A stretch of DNA of 64,000 bases from Mycobacterium sp. DL592 (GTDB lineage Bacteria; Actinomycetota; Actinomycetes; Mycobacteriales; Mycobacteriaceae): NCBI RefSeq assembly GCF_011694515.1, contig NZ_CP050192.1:2099131-2163130 (forward strand), in the 5' to 3' direction. Under the pieces are notes generated by a model. The model ran no database searches. It saw only the letters and a list, made by a program, of their open reading frames with translations, and was not told the DNA's origin. Shown one piece after another: positions 41,900 through 51,407 of this stretch. Made by a program: the position numbers and the translations under genes. Numbering within the stretch: the stretch's first letter is position 1; every line of letters starts with the position of its first letter.

Positions 41900-43336
41900 T
41901 CAGCGGTCTGCCGGACCCACCCGGTAGATCGACTTCAGCGCGAAGAACGCATCGAGCCCCTCGGGTCCGAGTTCGCGGCCGATTCCGCTGGCCTTCACGC
42001 CGCCGAAGGGCGCGCGGAAGTCCAACTGGTAGTCGTTGACGCCGATGGTGCCGGTGTGTACGGCCCGCGCCACCTCGGTGGCCCGCTCCTCGTCGGTGGA
42101 CCACACCGTGCCGGCCAAACCGAACTCGCTGTCGTTGGCCAGCGCGATGGCCTCCTCGTCGCTGTCGTAGGCAATGACCGCCAGCACCGGCCCGAAGATT
42201 TCTTCCTGGGCGATGCGGTCAGAGTTGTCGACATCGGCGAACACCGTCGGAGACACGAACCAACCCCGGGGCTGATCGCCCGGAATCCCGCCGCCGGCAA
42301 TCAGTTTCGCGCCGCTGCTCTTGCCGGACTCGATATAGTCCAGCACGCGGTCGCGCTGCCTGGCGCTGACCACGGGCCCGATGTCGGTGGCGGTGTCCAG
42401 CGGATCGCCCACGGTCAGTCCGTGGACCATCGCGGCCAGCGCATCGACGATCTCGTCGTAGCGTGAGCGCGGGGCCAGGATTCGTGAACTGAGATGACAG
42501 GTCTGCCCGTTGTTGACCAGCGAGGCCACCCGCAGGCCCTTGATCGTGGCATCCAGGTCGGCGTCGTCGAGGATGATCGCCGCGGACTTGCCGCCGAGTT
42601 CGAGGGTGACCGGCCGCAGCAGCCGGCCGCAGACTTCGCCGATGATGCGGCCCGCGGCGGTGGACCCGGTGAACGTCACCTTGTCGACGCCCGGGTGTGA
42701 GACCAGGTGGGAACCCGCGGTCACACCGCCGGGCACGATGTTCAGCACACCCGGCGGCAGGCCCGCCTCCTGGGCGGCCTCGGCGAAGACCAGCGCGTCC
42801 AGTGCCGTTTCCGGAGCGGCCTTCAGCACCACCGTGCAGCCCGCAGCGAGCGCGGGCGCCAGCTTGAACGCGGCCAGCGCCTGCGGATAGTTCCACGGCA
42901 CGATCGCGGCCACCACGCCGACCGCCTCCCGGCGCACAATGGTGTGCCCGATCATGCTCGGCCGGATCTCCTCGATCGGTGTCTCGGTGATCAACTGGGC
43001 GTAGTAGCGCAGCAATGCGGCCGGGAAGCGGCCATTTGCGCCACGGGACAACGACATTGGCATGCCGTTCTCCCGGGTGACCAGTTCATCGGTGGTCCGG
43101 GCCCGGCTGTCCAGCGCGGCGGCGAAGGCCCCGAGGAGCTCGGCGCGATGATCCGGCGAGGCCGAGCGCCAGGCAGGCAGGGCTGCCCGAGCGGCCGCGA
43201 CGGCGGCGTCGACATCGGCTTCGGTGGCGCTGGCGCCGTCGCCCAGCGGTTCGCCGGTGGCGGCCTCGAGCACCGGCTCGGTGTGATCGGCGCGGCGTAA
43301 CCGGCCGTCGATGAACAACTGCGCGGTGCCAGTCAT
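41900..43336 (-). CDS. Aldehyde dehydrogenase (NAD(P)+)
   Basis: A 478-residue member of the ALDH superfamily with the catalytic Cys280 (NNGQTCHLSSR), general base Glu246 (ELGGKSA) and Asn149 of the oxyanion hole (VPWNYPQ). It oxidises an aldehyde to the acid; substrate is not evident. It is the second gene after the tandem CoA-transferase, and its ATG overlaps the CoA-transferase stop (ATGA). A pathway aldehyde to acid to CoA ester is plausible for the pair. Confidence 0.93.
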   Translation of the reverse strand: MTGTAQLFIDGRLRRADHTEPVLEAATGEPLGDGASATEADVDAAVAAARAALPAWRSASPDHRAELLGAFAAALDSRARTTDELVTRENGMPMSLSRGANGRFPAALLRYYAQLITETPIEEIRPSMIGHTIVRREAVGVVAAIVPWNYPQALAAFKLAPALAAGCTVVLKAAPETALDALVFAEAAQEAGLPPGVLNIVPGGVTAGSHLVSHPGVDKVTFTGSTAAGRIIGEVCGRLLRPVTLELGGKSAAIILDDADLDATIKGLRVASLVNNGQTCHLSSRILAPRSRYDEIVDALAAMVHGLTVGDPLDTATDIGPVVSARQRDRVLDYIESGKSSGAKLIAGGGIPGDQPRGWFVSPTVFADVDNSDRIAQEEIFGPVLAVIAYDSDEEAIALANDSEFGLAGTVWSTDEERATEVARAVHTGTIGVNDYQLDFRAPFGGVKASGIGRELGPEGLDAFFALKSIYRVGPADR

Positions 43337-45675
43337 GTCCGGGCTCCTGTCCTGTCATCCGATGCGGTGAACAGCACACCGTCGGCGATCAACGCGTCGA
43401 TCTGGTCCTCCCCCATTCCGAGCACGTCGCGACACACCCGCCGGGTGTCGGCCCCCGGCAGCGGCGCCGGGTTCTGCAGGGCAGGCGGAATGTACCGGTA
43501 CGGCGCGGGTCCGGCCTCGGTGGGCAACGGATGCTCGAACAGCGGATGCACCATGTCGCTGAACACCTTTCGCAGCTGCAACTGCGGATCGTCAGCGATA
43601 TCGGAAGCCCGGTTCATCGGCCCCGCAGGCACCCCGGCGGCCTGCAGCGCCGCAGCGGCCTCGGCCGGTGAGCGCTGCGCGGCCCAGGCCGCGAGGTCGC
43701 AGCCGGTCACCGACGCCACCGATCGACGGTCGTCATCGGAGCGTAGCGACACCACACACCACTCGTCGTCTCCCGCACAGGCAAGCACCCGGTGCTGCGC
43801 CGAGTCGGCGACGACGGAGCCGACACCACTGACCTCGGCGGCTTGGGCGACATAGCGGGTGTCGAGTTGGTTGATGGCGGCCTCGGCCTGCGAGACATGT
43901 AGGCGCGCACCGATTCCCAGGCGCTGGCGCCGGATGAGCCCGGCCAGCGCGCCGATGGCGCTGATCCGCCCGACAACATGGTCGGGAAAAATCGTCGTCG
44001 CGTCGAAGAACGGGTGACGGCCCGTCGTGGACGGCGCGTCCGGCGACGTCCACAGCCTGGTCACGCCGATGGTGGCGCGCACCAGCGGGCCGTAGCCCAT
44101 CCGCTTGCTCCACGGCCCGGTGTCGCCGAACGCACTGCTTTCCGCGAGCACCAGCCCTGGATTGAGCTCGGTCAGCCGCTGGTAGGAAAACCCCAGGGCC
44201 TCAAGGGTTCCCGGCTTGAAGTTCGCAAACACCGCGTCGGCCGATGCCACCAGGGCGGCGAAGACGTCGGCGCCGCCGGGGCTGCGCAGCTCGAGACCCA
44301 GCCCGAGGTTGTTGCGGTGGGACCGGGCGAAGGACTCGCTGATGGCCTGGTCGTCGCGCTTCTGCCGCAATCCGTCCGGATAGCTCGAACTCTCGATCTT
44401 GATCACCTCGGCGCCGAGGTCACCGAAGAGCCGGCTCAGCTCCCCGCCGGCGACGATGACACCCAGGTCGAGGACGCGGATGCCCTCTAGCGGCCGGGCC
44501 CCGACGGCCCGGTCGGCCTCAGGTGCGAAAGGCTCTGTGAGCCACTCGACGTCACTGCTGCCGATCGCCGGGGCGGGGGTCCGGTACCCGGCGTGTGCAC
44601 CGTCGACAACCCAGTAGCCCACCGGGACACGCGCCGTGACACCTGGAGCGAGTTCGGTGTCGACGAGGGCGCCGACGTCGGCGAGGTGGTCGGACTGCAG
44701 GGCCTCGGCGGGGGTCAGCACGGCGGCGATCGGCACGCCGTGTGCCTGCCCGTCGGCCACCAGCTGCTCCATTGTCTGGTCGGCGAAGAACGCCGCGATG
44801 AGGGCGCCGAGCTCACCGAACGCCTGGGTGCGGGCGGCGATGGAGTCGAACCGCGGATCCTGGAACGCCTCCGGCTCGCCCAGCCACGCCCGCAGCCCAC
44901 GCCACTGCCGTGGGGCCAACACACAGATGCGCACGTAGCCGTCGCGGCAGGCGAAGATCGGGTAGGCGTCCTGATAGCGCGGCCTGCCCCGCCACCGGCT
45001 GGCGGCGTTGCGGGCCGTCGCGGCCTGGCCCTGCGTCCCGAACGGCGGATCAAGCGCCAGCACGACCGCGTCGAAACGGGAGAAGTCGATGTAATCGCCT
45101 GCCCCGCAACGCAACCGATTGAAGTACGCAACCAGCACCGCCCACGCCGCCTGAACCGCCGCGGTGGTCGACGCGATGCCGTCGGGCGGCAGCACCGGGG
45201 TGCCGGTGGCGGGACCGGAGCGCGACAACGCCGTCGACATGGCGTAGAGCACCGGGTCGGTGGCCTGCCAAGAGGCGCGCGGACCGTCGGTCCCGAAGTC
45301 GGTGACCGACATCGCGACCAGCTGTGGGAAACGGTCGGCCAGCTGCGCACACGACGTGCCGAAGGCGGCCGCCTGGCCGGTGTCGCCGTCGTCGACGACG
45401 ATGTCCGCGGCGGCAGCCAGCTCGAAGAACAGGCGGCGGTCGGCTTCGTTCGACGGGTTCAGGACCGTGCTGCGCTTGTTGGCGTTGTGCAACGCGAACG
45501 GGATGCTGACACCGTCGAGGGTCGGGAGCTCACCGCGCGCGCCGCTGCCCTCGGGCGGTTCGACCTTGAGCACGTCGGCACCCAGGTCGGCTAGTAACCG
45601 GGTGACGTTGTCTCCGGGCCCGCCACACAGGTCGAGCACCCGAACCCCGGCCAGCAACGCCTCCCTGTCGGGCAC
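43333..45675 (-). CDS. Tandem-domain family III CoA-transferase (Rv1866-like)
   Basis: A 780-residue protein made of two CaiB/BaiF (family III) CoA-transferase domains in one chain: first opening GVRVLDLCGGPGDNVTRLL (about 10-28), second opening GIRVLDLGVIVAGGELSRL (about 398-416). The catalytic Asp is kept in the first (Asp140, QATDPVL), but the matching place in the second reads Gly-Tyr-Gly (529), so only one site can work. Such enzymes move CoA between carboxylic acids. The start is the GTG at 45675, 6 bases after AAAGGAG. It matches the place and length of M. tuberculosis Rv1866 as I recall it. It is coupled to the aldehyde dehydrogenase. Confidence 0.87.
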   Translation of the reverse strand: MPDREALLAGVRVLDLCGGPGDNVTRLLADLGADVLKVEPPEGSGARGELPTLDGVSIPFALHNANKRSTVLNPSNEADRRLFFELAAAADIVVDDGDTGQAAAFGTSCAQLADRFPQLVAMSVTDFGTDGPRASWQATDPVLYAMSTALSRSGPATGTPVLPPDGIASTTAAVQAAWAVLVAYFNRLRCGAGDYIDFSRFDAVVLALDPPFGTQGQAATARNAASRWRGRPRYQDAYPIFACRDGYVRICVLAPRQWRGLRAWLGEPEAFQDPRFDSIAARTQAFGELGALIAAFFADQTMEQLVADGQAHGVPIAAVLTPAEALQSDHLADVGALVDTELAPGVTARVPVGYWVVDGAHAGYRTPAPAIGSSDVEWLTEPFAPEADRAVGARPLEGIRVLDLGVIVAGGELSRLFGDLGAEVIKIESSSYPDGLRQKRDDQAISESFARSHRNNLGLGLELRSPGGADVFAALVASADAVFANFKPGTLEALGFSYQRLTELNPGLVLAESSAFGDTGPWSKRMGYGPLVRATIGVTRLWTSPDAPSTTGRHPFFDATTIFPDHVVGRISAIGALAGLIRRQRLGIGARLHVSQAEAAINQLDTRYVAQAAEVSGVGSVVADSAQHRVLACAGDDEWCVVSLRSDDDRRSVASVTGCDLAAWAAQRSPAEAAAALQAAGVPAGPMNRASDIADDPQLQLRKVFSDMVHPLFEHPLPTEAGPAPYRYIPPALQNPAPLPGADTRRVCRDVLGMGEDQIDALIADGVLFTASDDRTGART

Positions 45676-45791
45676 AACGGTCTCCTTTCGCACGTGCATC
45701 CGGCCGCACGCCGGGTTCACGATAGCGAAGCCTGGGTAAACAACCCGTTCTCGAGCCTGCCAAGAGCGAGGATCAAGAGTTGGATGGACCC

Positions 45792-48221
45792 ATGACTGCG
45801 ACGACGCCAGATTCCGTGCTCGACCAGATCGACCGTTGGTGGCGCGCGGCGAACTACCTCTCGGTGGGCCAGATTTATCTGCTGAACAACCCGCTGCTGC
45901 GCGAACCGCTGTCCCGCGACGACGTTAAACCCCGCCTGCTGGGGCATTGGGGCACCACACCCGGGCTGAATTTCCTCTACGCGCATCTCAATCGGGCGAT
46001 CAGCGAGCGGCAACAGTCGACGATCTACATCACCGGCCCCGGCCACGGCGGACCCGGCCTGGTGGCCAACGCCTACCTCGACGGCACCTACACCGAGACC
46101 TACCCCGACATCACCGGCGACGCCGAGGGCTTGCGCCGGTTGTTCCGCCAGTTCTCCTTCCCCGGCGGGATTCCGTCGCATGTCGCACCGGAGACGCCGG
46201 GCTCCATCCACGAGGGCGGCGAGCTGGGCTACGCGCTGTCGCACGCCTACGGGGCCGCCTTCGACAACCCCGACCTGCTGGTGTTCGCAGTGGTCGGCGA
46301 CGGTGAAGCCGAGACCGGCGCGCTGGCCACCAGCTGGCATTCGAACAAGTTCCTGCATCCGGTCAAGGACGGGGTGGTACTGCCCGTCTTGCACCTCAAC
46401 GGTTACAAGATCGCCAATCCGACTGTGCTGGACCGCATTCCGCAAGAGGAACTGCTCAGCCTGATGGTCGGCTACGGCCACAAGCCATACTTCTTCGAAG
46501 TCACCGACGATGACGCCGCCGACCACGCCGGCGCCCACCGGCGCTTCGCCGCCCTGCTCGACGAGGTCCTCGACGAGATCGCCGCGATCAAGGCCGCCGG
46601 AGACGAACAGCGGCCGGCCTGGCCCATGATCGTCTTCCGCACCCCCAAGGGCTGGACCGGCCCGGCATACATCGACGGCAAGAAGACCACCGGATCATGG
46701 CGGGCACATCAGGTGCCGCTGGCCAGTGCCCGCGACACCCCCGAACACCTGCAGGTACTGGCCGACTGGCTGGCCTCCTACCGGCCCGCGGAACTCTTCG
46801 ACGACGACGGCCGCGTCGATCCGGCCATCACCGCGCTCGCACCCGCCGGCCACCTGCGCATGAGTGACAACCCGCACGCCAACGGCGGGCTGCTGCTCAA
46901 GGATTTGCGGCTGCCGGACTTCCGCGACTTCGCCGTCGACGTGCCCGCACCGGGTGCGACGATCGCCGAGGCCACCAGAGTGCTCGGACAGTGGCTCACC
47001 GAGGTGATCCGGCTCAATCCCGACAACTTCCGGATCTTCGGTCCCGACGAAACCGCCTCCAACCGGCTGCAGGCCGTGTTCGACGTCACCGACAAGCAGT
47101 GGAACGCCGAGTTCTTCGGCCCCGAGGTCGACGAACACCTGGCCCGGGCCGGCCGGGTGGTCGAGATGCTCTCCGAGCACCAGTGCCAGGGCTGGCTCGA
47201 GGGCTACCTGCTGACCGGCCGCCACGGGCTGTTCAACTGCTACGAGGCGTTCATCCACATCATCGACTCGATGTTCAACCAGCACGCCAAGTGGCTCAAG
47301 GTCACCGACCACATCCCGTGGCGGCGCCCGATCGCCAGCCTCAACTATCTGCTGTCGAGCCACGTCTGGCGCCAGGACCACAACGGCTTCAGCCATCAGG
47401 ACCCCGGCTTCATCGACCACGTCGTCAACAAGAGCGCCAAGGTGGTCCGGGTCTACCTGCCGCCGGACGCCAACACGCTGCTGTCCACCTACGACCACTG
47501 CCTGCGGTCTCGGCAGTACGTCAATGTCGTCGTGGCCGGCAAACAGCCCCACCCGAACTTCCTGACGATGGAGCAGGCCATCGCACACTGCACCCGGGGC
47601 CTGGGCATCTGGGAGTGGGCCGGAAACGAGGTGCTCGGCGAGGATCCCGACGTGGTGATCGCCTCGGCCGGCGACGTCCCGACCCTGGAGGCCCTGGCCG
47701 CCGTCGACCTGCTGCGCCGGCACCTGCCGGAGCTGAAGGTGCGTTTCGTCAACGTGGTGGACCTGATGCGCCTGCAGGACGAGACCGAACACCCGCACGG
47801 GTTGTCCAATCACGAGTTCGACATGATCTTCACCACCGACAAACCCGTCATCTTCGCCTACCACGGCTATCCGTGGCTGATTCATCGGCTGACCTACCGC
47901 CGTAGCAACGACAGCCGCATCCACGTCCGGGGGTACAAAGAAGAGGGCACCACGACGACCCCGTTCGACATGGTGATGCTCAACGATCTCGACCGCTACC
48001 ACCTCGTCATCGACGTCATCGACCGCGTGCCGTTCCTGCAGTCCCGGTGTGCCACACTGCGCCAGCAGATGGTCGACAAACGGCTCGCGGCCCGCGAATA
48101 CACCCGCGAGTACGGCGACGACCTGCCCGAGGTGCGCGATTGGGTGTGGCCGGACGCCCGTGAAGCCCGAGTGGCCTCCGCTGTCGATGCCACGGCGGCG
48201 ACCGGCGGCGACAACGAATAA
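45792..48221 (+). CDS. xfp: Phosphoketolase (xylulose-5-P/fructose-6-P)
   Basis: An 809-residue ThDP enzyme that cleaves xylulose 5-phosphate or fructose 6-phosphate with phosphate to acetyl phosphate and a shorter sugar phosphate. The ThDP motif starts at 169 (GDGEAETG), and the family's catalytic histidines are seen (GHWG at 52, GPGHGG at 85, PSHVAPE at 130, SIHEGGE at 140, SWHSNK at 183). The ATG at 45792 is preferred to an upstream TTG; a GGATGG lies just before it. It is absent from this region in M. tuberculosis as I recall. No acetate kinase or phosphotransacetylase gene is near. Confidence 0.95.
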   Translation: MTATTPDSVLDQIDRWWRAANYLSVGQIYLLNNPLLREPLSRDDVKPRLLGHWGTTPGLNFLYAHLNRAISERQQSTIYITGPGHGGPGLVANAYLDGTYTETYPDITGDAEGLRRLFRQFSFPGGIPSHVAPETPGSIHEGGELGYALSHAYGAAFDNPDLLVFAVVGDGEAETGALATSWHSNKFLHPVKDGVVLPVLHLNGYKIANPTVLDRIPQEELLSLMVGYGHKPYFFEVTDDDAADHAGAHRRFAALLDEVLDEIAAIKAAGDEQRPAWPMIVFRTPKGWTGPAYIDGKKTTGSWRAHQVPLASARDTPEHLQVLADWLASYRPAELFDDDGRVDPAITALAPAGHLRMSDNPHANGGLLLKDLRLPDFRDFAVDVPAPGATIAEATRVLGQWLTEVIRLNPDNFRIFGPDETASNRLQAVFDVTDKQWNAEFFGPEVDEHLARAGRVVEMLSEHQCQGWLEGYLLTGRHGLFNCYEAFIHIIDSMFNQHAKWLKVTDHIPWRRPIASLNYLLSSHVWRQDHNGFSHQDPGFIDHVVNKSAKVVRVYLPPDANTLLSTYDHCLRSRQYVNVVVAGKQPHPNFLTMEQAIAHCTRGLGIWEWAGNEVLGEDPDVVIASAGDVPTLEALAAVDLLRRHLPELKVRFVNVVDLMRLQDETEHPHGLSNHEFDMIFTTDKPVIFAYHGYPWLIHRLTYRRSNDSRIHVRGYKEEGTTTTPFDMVMLNDLDRYHLVIDVIDRVPFLQSRCATLRQQMVDKRLAAREYTREYGDDLPEVRDWVWPDAREARVASAVDATAATGGDNE

Positions 48222-48268
48222 CGCAGCTCGGGTGGGGCGGTCTTGCGCGCGCGTAGAATAAGCAGCAA

Positions 48269-49030
48269 ATGTCCGACGCCAGCGCGGTCGCCGCGCCTCA
48301 CCCGCATGCCCTACAACTGGCCGCGCTTCACCATGCGCGCGTCTACGTCGACGTCGGCATCGTCGTGGTGGTTCTGGCGCTGACCAACCTGATCGCCCAC
48401 TTCACCACGCCATGGGCGAATATCGCGGTGGTGCCTGCGGCCGCGGTCGGCTTGGTCGTCTTGGTGCGCTCGCGTGGGCTGGGCTGGGCTGAACTGGGCC
48501 TCGGCCGTGAGCACTGGAAGTCCGGCGCACTGTATGCCGCCGGGGCGGTCCTGCTGGTCCTGACCGTGATCGCCGTGGGCGCGCTGCTGCCGTGGACCCG
48601 CCCGATGTTCCTCAACAACCACTACGCGACCATCTCGGGTGCGCTGCTGGCCTCGATGATCATCATTCCGCTGCAAACCGTCATCCCCGAGGAGCTCGCC
48701 TTCCGCGGCGTCCTGCACGGCGCGCTGGACCGGGCGTGGGGATTTCGCGGGGTCGCCGCAGCCGGGTCGCTGCTGTTCGGTATGTGGCACATCGCCACCT
48801 CCCTTGGTCTGACGAGTAGCAACGTCGGCTTCACCCGCATCTTCGGCGGCGGCATGTTCGGCATGGTCGCCGGTGTCGCGATGGCCGTCGTGGCGACCGG
48901 GGCAGCCGGGTTCGTCTTCACCTGGCTGCGCCGCCGCAGTGGCAGCCTGATCGCACCCATCGCGCTGCACTGGGCGCTCAACGGCCTCGGCGCGCTGGCG
49001 GCTGCCCTGGTGTGGCACCTGTCGACCTGA
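48269..49030 (+). CDS. CPBP-family intramembrane metalloprotease (Abi-like)
   Basis: A 253-residue membrane protein with about seven hydrophobic helices. The CPBP motifs are present: PEELAFRG (E-E-x3-R), FGMWH (F-x3-H) and ALHWALN. They form the Glu/His active site of Rce1-type CAAX proteases. Substrates of actinobacterial members are unknown; relatives act in membrane stress, bacteriocin immunity or peptide processing. The start ATG is 47 bp after the phosphoketolase stop. By position it is the likely counterpart of Rv1863c. Confidence 0.85.
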   Translation: MSDASAVAAPHPHALQLAALHHARVYVDVGIVVVVLALTNLIAHFTTPWANIAVVPAAAVGLVVLVRSRGLGWAELGLGREHWKSGALYAAGAVLLVLTVIAVGALLPWTRPMFLNNHYATISGALLASMIIIPLQTVIPEELAFRGVLHGALDRAWGFRGVAAAGSLLFGMWHIATSLGLTSSNVGFTRIFGGGMFGMVAGVAMAVVATGAAGFVFTWLRRRSGSLIAPIALHWALNGLGALAAALVWHLST

Positions 49031-49039
49031 GGCCCGTCC

Positions 49040-49627
49040 TCACCCGGAGCGGCTGCGGCGCGCGCGGAACTCCCGGTTCTTGAGTTTGTTTCCGCAGGTC
49101 GCCATATCGCACCACGTACCACCATGGTTACGGGAACGGTCGTAGAAGGCCCAGCGGCAGGCCTCGTTACCGCAGGCCTTGAGATGAGCCCAGGTGCCGT
49201 CGCGTTGCGCCTGGGCGACGACCAGCAGCAGCGCCAGCAGCCGTCCGGCGACCGAGTCGTCGTCGACGCCGAGCCGAACGGCCCCGTCTGCGTCCAATTG
49301 CACCCGCGCGGTGGCAGACTCGGTGATGTGCCGCAGGGGGAGCAATTGGGTGGCGCTGGGTACGGAGCCGCCGGCGTTGTGGACGAGCATGGCGCGCAAC
49401 GCCTCCCGCACCTCCCGGATGGTCCGCAGTTCCTCGGGGGTGGCCGCGTGCCCGTCGGCCAGCAGGTGATGCGCTCTGAGCCACGGCTCGGCGTCGGCGG
49501 CCAGCGCCAACCGGTCGGCACCCGATTCCCGGTCAACGGTGTTGACCAACTCCTGAACCCGGGTGAGTGGTTCGGGTGCGGGTTTGGCCTCGGCGTCGCC
49601 GAGCCACACGACGGGAGCCTGCGGCAT
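49040..49627 (-). CDS. CGNR zinc-finger regulator-like protein
   Basis: A 195-residue protein with a CGNR zinc finger at the C-terminus: Cys pairs in KACGNEACRWAFYD and TWCDMATCGNKLKNREF. The N-terminal two thirds are helical (ABATE-like ligand domain, LTRVQELVNTVDRE, LRAMLVHNAGG). CGNR proteins are putative DNA-binding regulators. The exact start is uncertain: ATG at 49627, 49639 or 49648, or GTG at 49675. The last lies inside an inverted repeat (49667-49686) that could be its own operator, so I favour a later start. It is convergent with the CPBP gene. Confidence 0.78.
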   Translation of the reverse strand: MPQAPVVWLGDAEAKPAPEPLTRVQELVNTVDRESGADRLALAADAEPWLRAHHLLADGHAATPEELRTIREVREALRAMLVHNAGGSVPSATQLLPLRHITESATARVQLDADGAVRLGVDDDSVAGRLLALLLVVAQAQRDGTWAHLKACGNEACRWAFYDRSRNHGGTWCDMATCGNKLKNREFRARRSRSG

Positions 49628-49666
49628 GACACCCAGCATAGAGCACATGACCGGCAAATCAACTTG

Positions 49667-49686
49667 ACTGGTCACTCATGACCGGT
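49667..49686. promoter_or_regulatory. Inverted repeat between divergent genes, operator candidate
   Basis: ACTGGTCA-CTCA-TGACCGGT: 8-base arms with 7 matches (5 inner bases perfect) and a 4-base spacer. It sits between the CGNR gene and the gene at 49750, where an autoregulator site is expected. Confidence 0.5.
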
Positions 49687-49749
49687 GTAGCGTTTTTGTT
49701 AGTCATTTCAGAATCGGGACGACGAGGTCCCGGAGCAAGGGAAGAGCCC

Positions 49750-50229
49750 ATGGGGCAGAACAATTTCCACTCAGACATCGAACTATCCGGGGCGCCCGAC
49801 GTTCCGCCCGTACCGAGCGGTGCGCCCCTCAAGTCAAGGCTGTACGCCCGCTTCCTGACCGGCCGGCTCGACCGCGACGTCGACGCGGGCCTGCTGCCGG
49901 AGCCGGGCAGTGCGCTGGCCCTGCACATGTCCAGGCTGGTCTCGATCGAGGAGCGTGAGTGTCTCGCGCGGGCGCTGCGCGGTGCGCTCAACGAGCCGGC
50001 CCACGCGCGCCCCGGTGTGCTGTTGCGTGTCCCCGTACATCCGGACCGTGTCGCGGCGTGCCACTCGGTGATCGACGACATCACCCTGTTGCTGCACTCC
50101 CCCCGGCCGGTGCGCGCCCGCGGCATGGCCCGGCTGCGGATGCTGCTCTCCGACGGCCGGGGTCCGCTGTATCGCAACGGCAGCGGCAGCCTGGCCGCCG
50201 AACTGCGCGGTGTGCTCGCCGCGCTCTAG
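49750..50229 (+). CDS. Hypothetical protein, divergent from the CGNR regulator
   Basis: A 159-residue, probably cytoplasmic protein. The first 40 residues are polar (NNFHSDIELSGAPDVPPVPSG). The rest is helical with many Arg and Leu (LKSRLYARFLTGRLDRDVDAG, ERECLARALRGALNE, DDITLLLHSPRPVRARGMARLRMLL). I recognise no family. The ATG at 49750 follows AAGGGAAGAG. Because it starts opposite the CGNR gene across an inverted repeat, it may be the target of that regulator. Its stop touches that of adhA (convergent). Confidence 0.6.
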   Translation: MGQNNFHSDIELSGAPDVPPVPSGAPLKSRLYARFLTGRLDRDVDAGLLPEPGSALALHMSRLVSIEERECLARALRGALNEPAHARPGVLLRVPVHPDRVAACHSVIDDITLLLHSPRPVRARGMARLRMLLSDGRGPLYRNGSGSLAAELRGVLAAL

Positions 50230-51255
50230 TCAGGCCAGCAGTACCGCTGCCCCGGCGATGCGCCCCTCGGCCAGATCGGTCAGTGCACGATCCGCTTGTG
50301 CCAGTGGGTATTCCGGACTCGTCACCTCGATACGGTGGCGCTGGGCGAACGCGAGAAAATCGCGGGCGTCCTGGCGAGTGTTGGAGGTCACCGAGCGAAC
50401 CTGGCGCTCCTGGAACAGGTGCCGCTGATAGTTCAGCGGCGGGATGTCGCTGAGGTGGATCCCGGCGATCGCCAGCGTTCCGCCCCGGTCCAGCGCCTCG
50501 AGTGCCGGCAGCACGAGGTCACCCACCGGGGCGAAGAGGATCGCGGCGTCCAGCTTCACCGGCGGCGGGTCGGCGGCTCCCTGCGCGGAGGCGACGCCGA
50601 GGGCCAACGCCAACTCCCGGGCCTGGGCACCCCTGGTCATCACATGGACCTCGGCCCCCTGCGCCAGCGCGACCTGCGCGGTGATGTGGGCACTGCCGCC
50701 GAACCCGTAGAGCCCCAGACGCCCACCGGCCGGAAGCTGGGCACGCATCAGCGAGCGGTAGCCGATGATCCCCGCGCACAGCAGGGGCGCCAGTTCGCTG
50801 TCGGTATAGCCGTCCGGCAGATGATGGGCGAAAGCGGCTGGCACCGTGGCGAATTCGGCATAGCCGCCGTCGGCATCCCAGCCGGTGTAGCGGGACTCCG
50901 GGCACAGGTTCTCGTCACCGCGGCGGCAGTACGGGCACACCCCGCAGGTGTGGCGCAGCCAGGCGATGCCGACCCGGTCCCCCACCGCGAACCCGTCACC
51001 GGCGCCAGGGCCGGCCGCGACGACCTCACCGACCACCTCGTGGCCGGGTGTCACCCCGGCCCGGTGAACGGCCAGGTCGCCCTCACTGACGTGCAGATCG
51101 GTGCGACACACCCCGCAGGCGCGCACCGCGACCAGCAGCTCGCCCGGTCCCGGCTCCGGGACGGCCGCCGCTGTGTCGAGTTCCAGCGGCCCGGTGCGCA
51201 TCGGCCCCGGGTGGCGCACCCGCCAGGCGCGCATGGTGGTCGGTTCGGTCGCCAT
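50230..51255 (-). CDS. adhA: Zinc-dependent alcohol dehydrogenase
   Basis: A 341-residue medium-chain zinc alcohol dehydrogenase. The catalytic zinc ligands are Cys47 (CGVCRTD) and His72 (PGHEVVG); the structural zinc loop is [15 protein letters not shown]. The NAD Rossmann motif is [10 protein letters not shown]. It reduces or oxidises alcohols and aldehydes. It matches M. tuberculosis AdhA (Rv1862) over nearly its full length as I recall. The ATG at 51255 is used; a second start 7 codons on (MRAWRV) is possible. A DosR-like site at 51307-51320 lies upstream, shared with the divergent nitroreductase gene. Confidence 0.93.
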   Translation of the reverse strand: MATEPTTMRAWRVRHPGPMRTGPLELDTAAAVPEPGPGELLVAVRACGVCRTDLHVSEGDLAVHRAGVTPGHEVVGEVVAAGPGAGDGFAVGDRVGIAWLRHTCGVCPYCRRGDENLCPESRYTGWDADGGYAEFATVPAAFAHHLPDGYTDSELAPLLCAGIIGYRSLMRAQLPAGGRLGLYGFGGSAHITAQVALAQGAEVHVMTRGAQARELALALGVASAQGAADPPPVKLDAAILFAPVGDLVLPALEALDRGGTLAIAGIHLSDIPPLNYQRHLFQERQVRSVTSNTRQDARDFLAFAQRHRIEVTSPEYPLAQADRALTDLAEGRIAGAAVLLA

Positions 51256-51306
51256 CCACCCATCGTGCAACGCCCGGCCAGCCGGCGACAGCCGGACTCC
51301 GATCAA

Positions 51307-51320
51307 GGGACCAATGGCCC
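51307..51320. promoter_or_regulatory. DosR-like hypoxia box
   Basis: GGGACCAATGGCCC matches the DosR core GGGACTWWAGTCCC at 11 of 14 positions. It lies between adhA (52 bp) and the Acg-type nitroreductase (88 bp). Acg in M. tuberculosis is a DosR-regulon gene, so the place fits. Binding is inferred. Confidence 0.5.
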
Positions 51321-51407
51321 ACGATCGGGGCCTTTCGATGACTGTGCCGCCACGGTTTTCGATGTGACGGTGAAGGGGACGAGGTGACTGTCCGGCGAGG
51401 AGCGAGC

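Noticed and set aside
45740..45750. AAC-CC-GTT core as a third KstR-like site
   Set aside because: Only the inner eight bases fit; the outer T and A of the consensus are missing.
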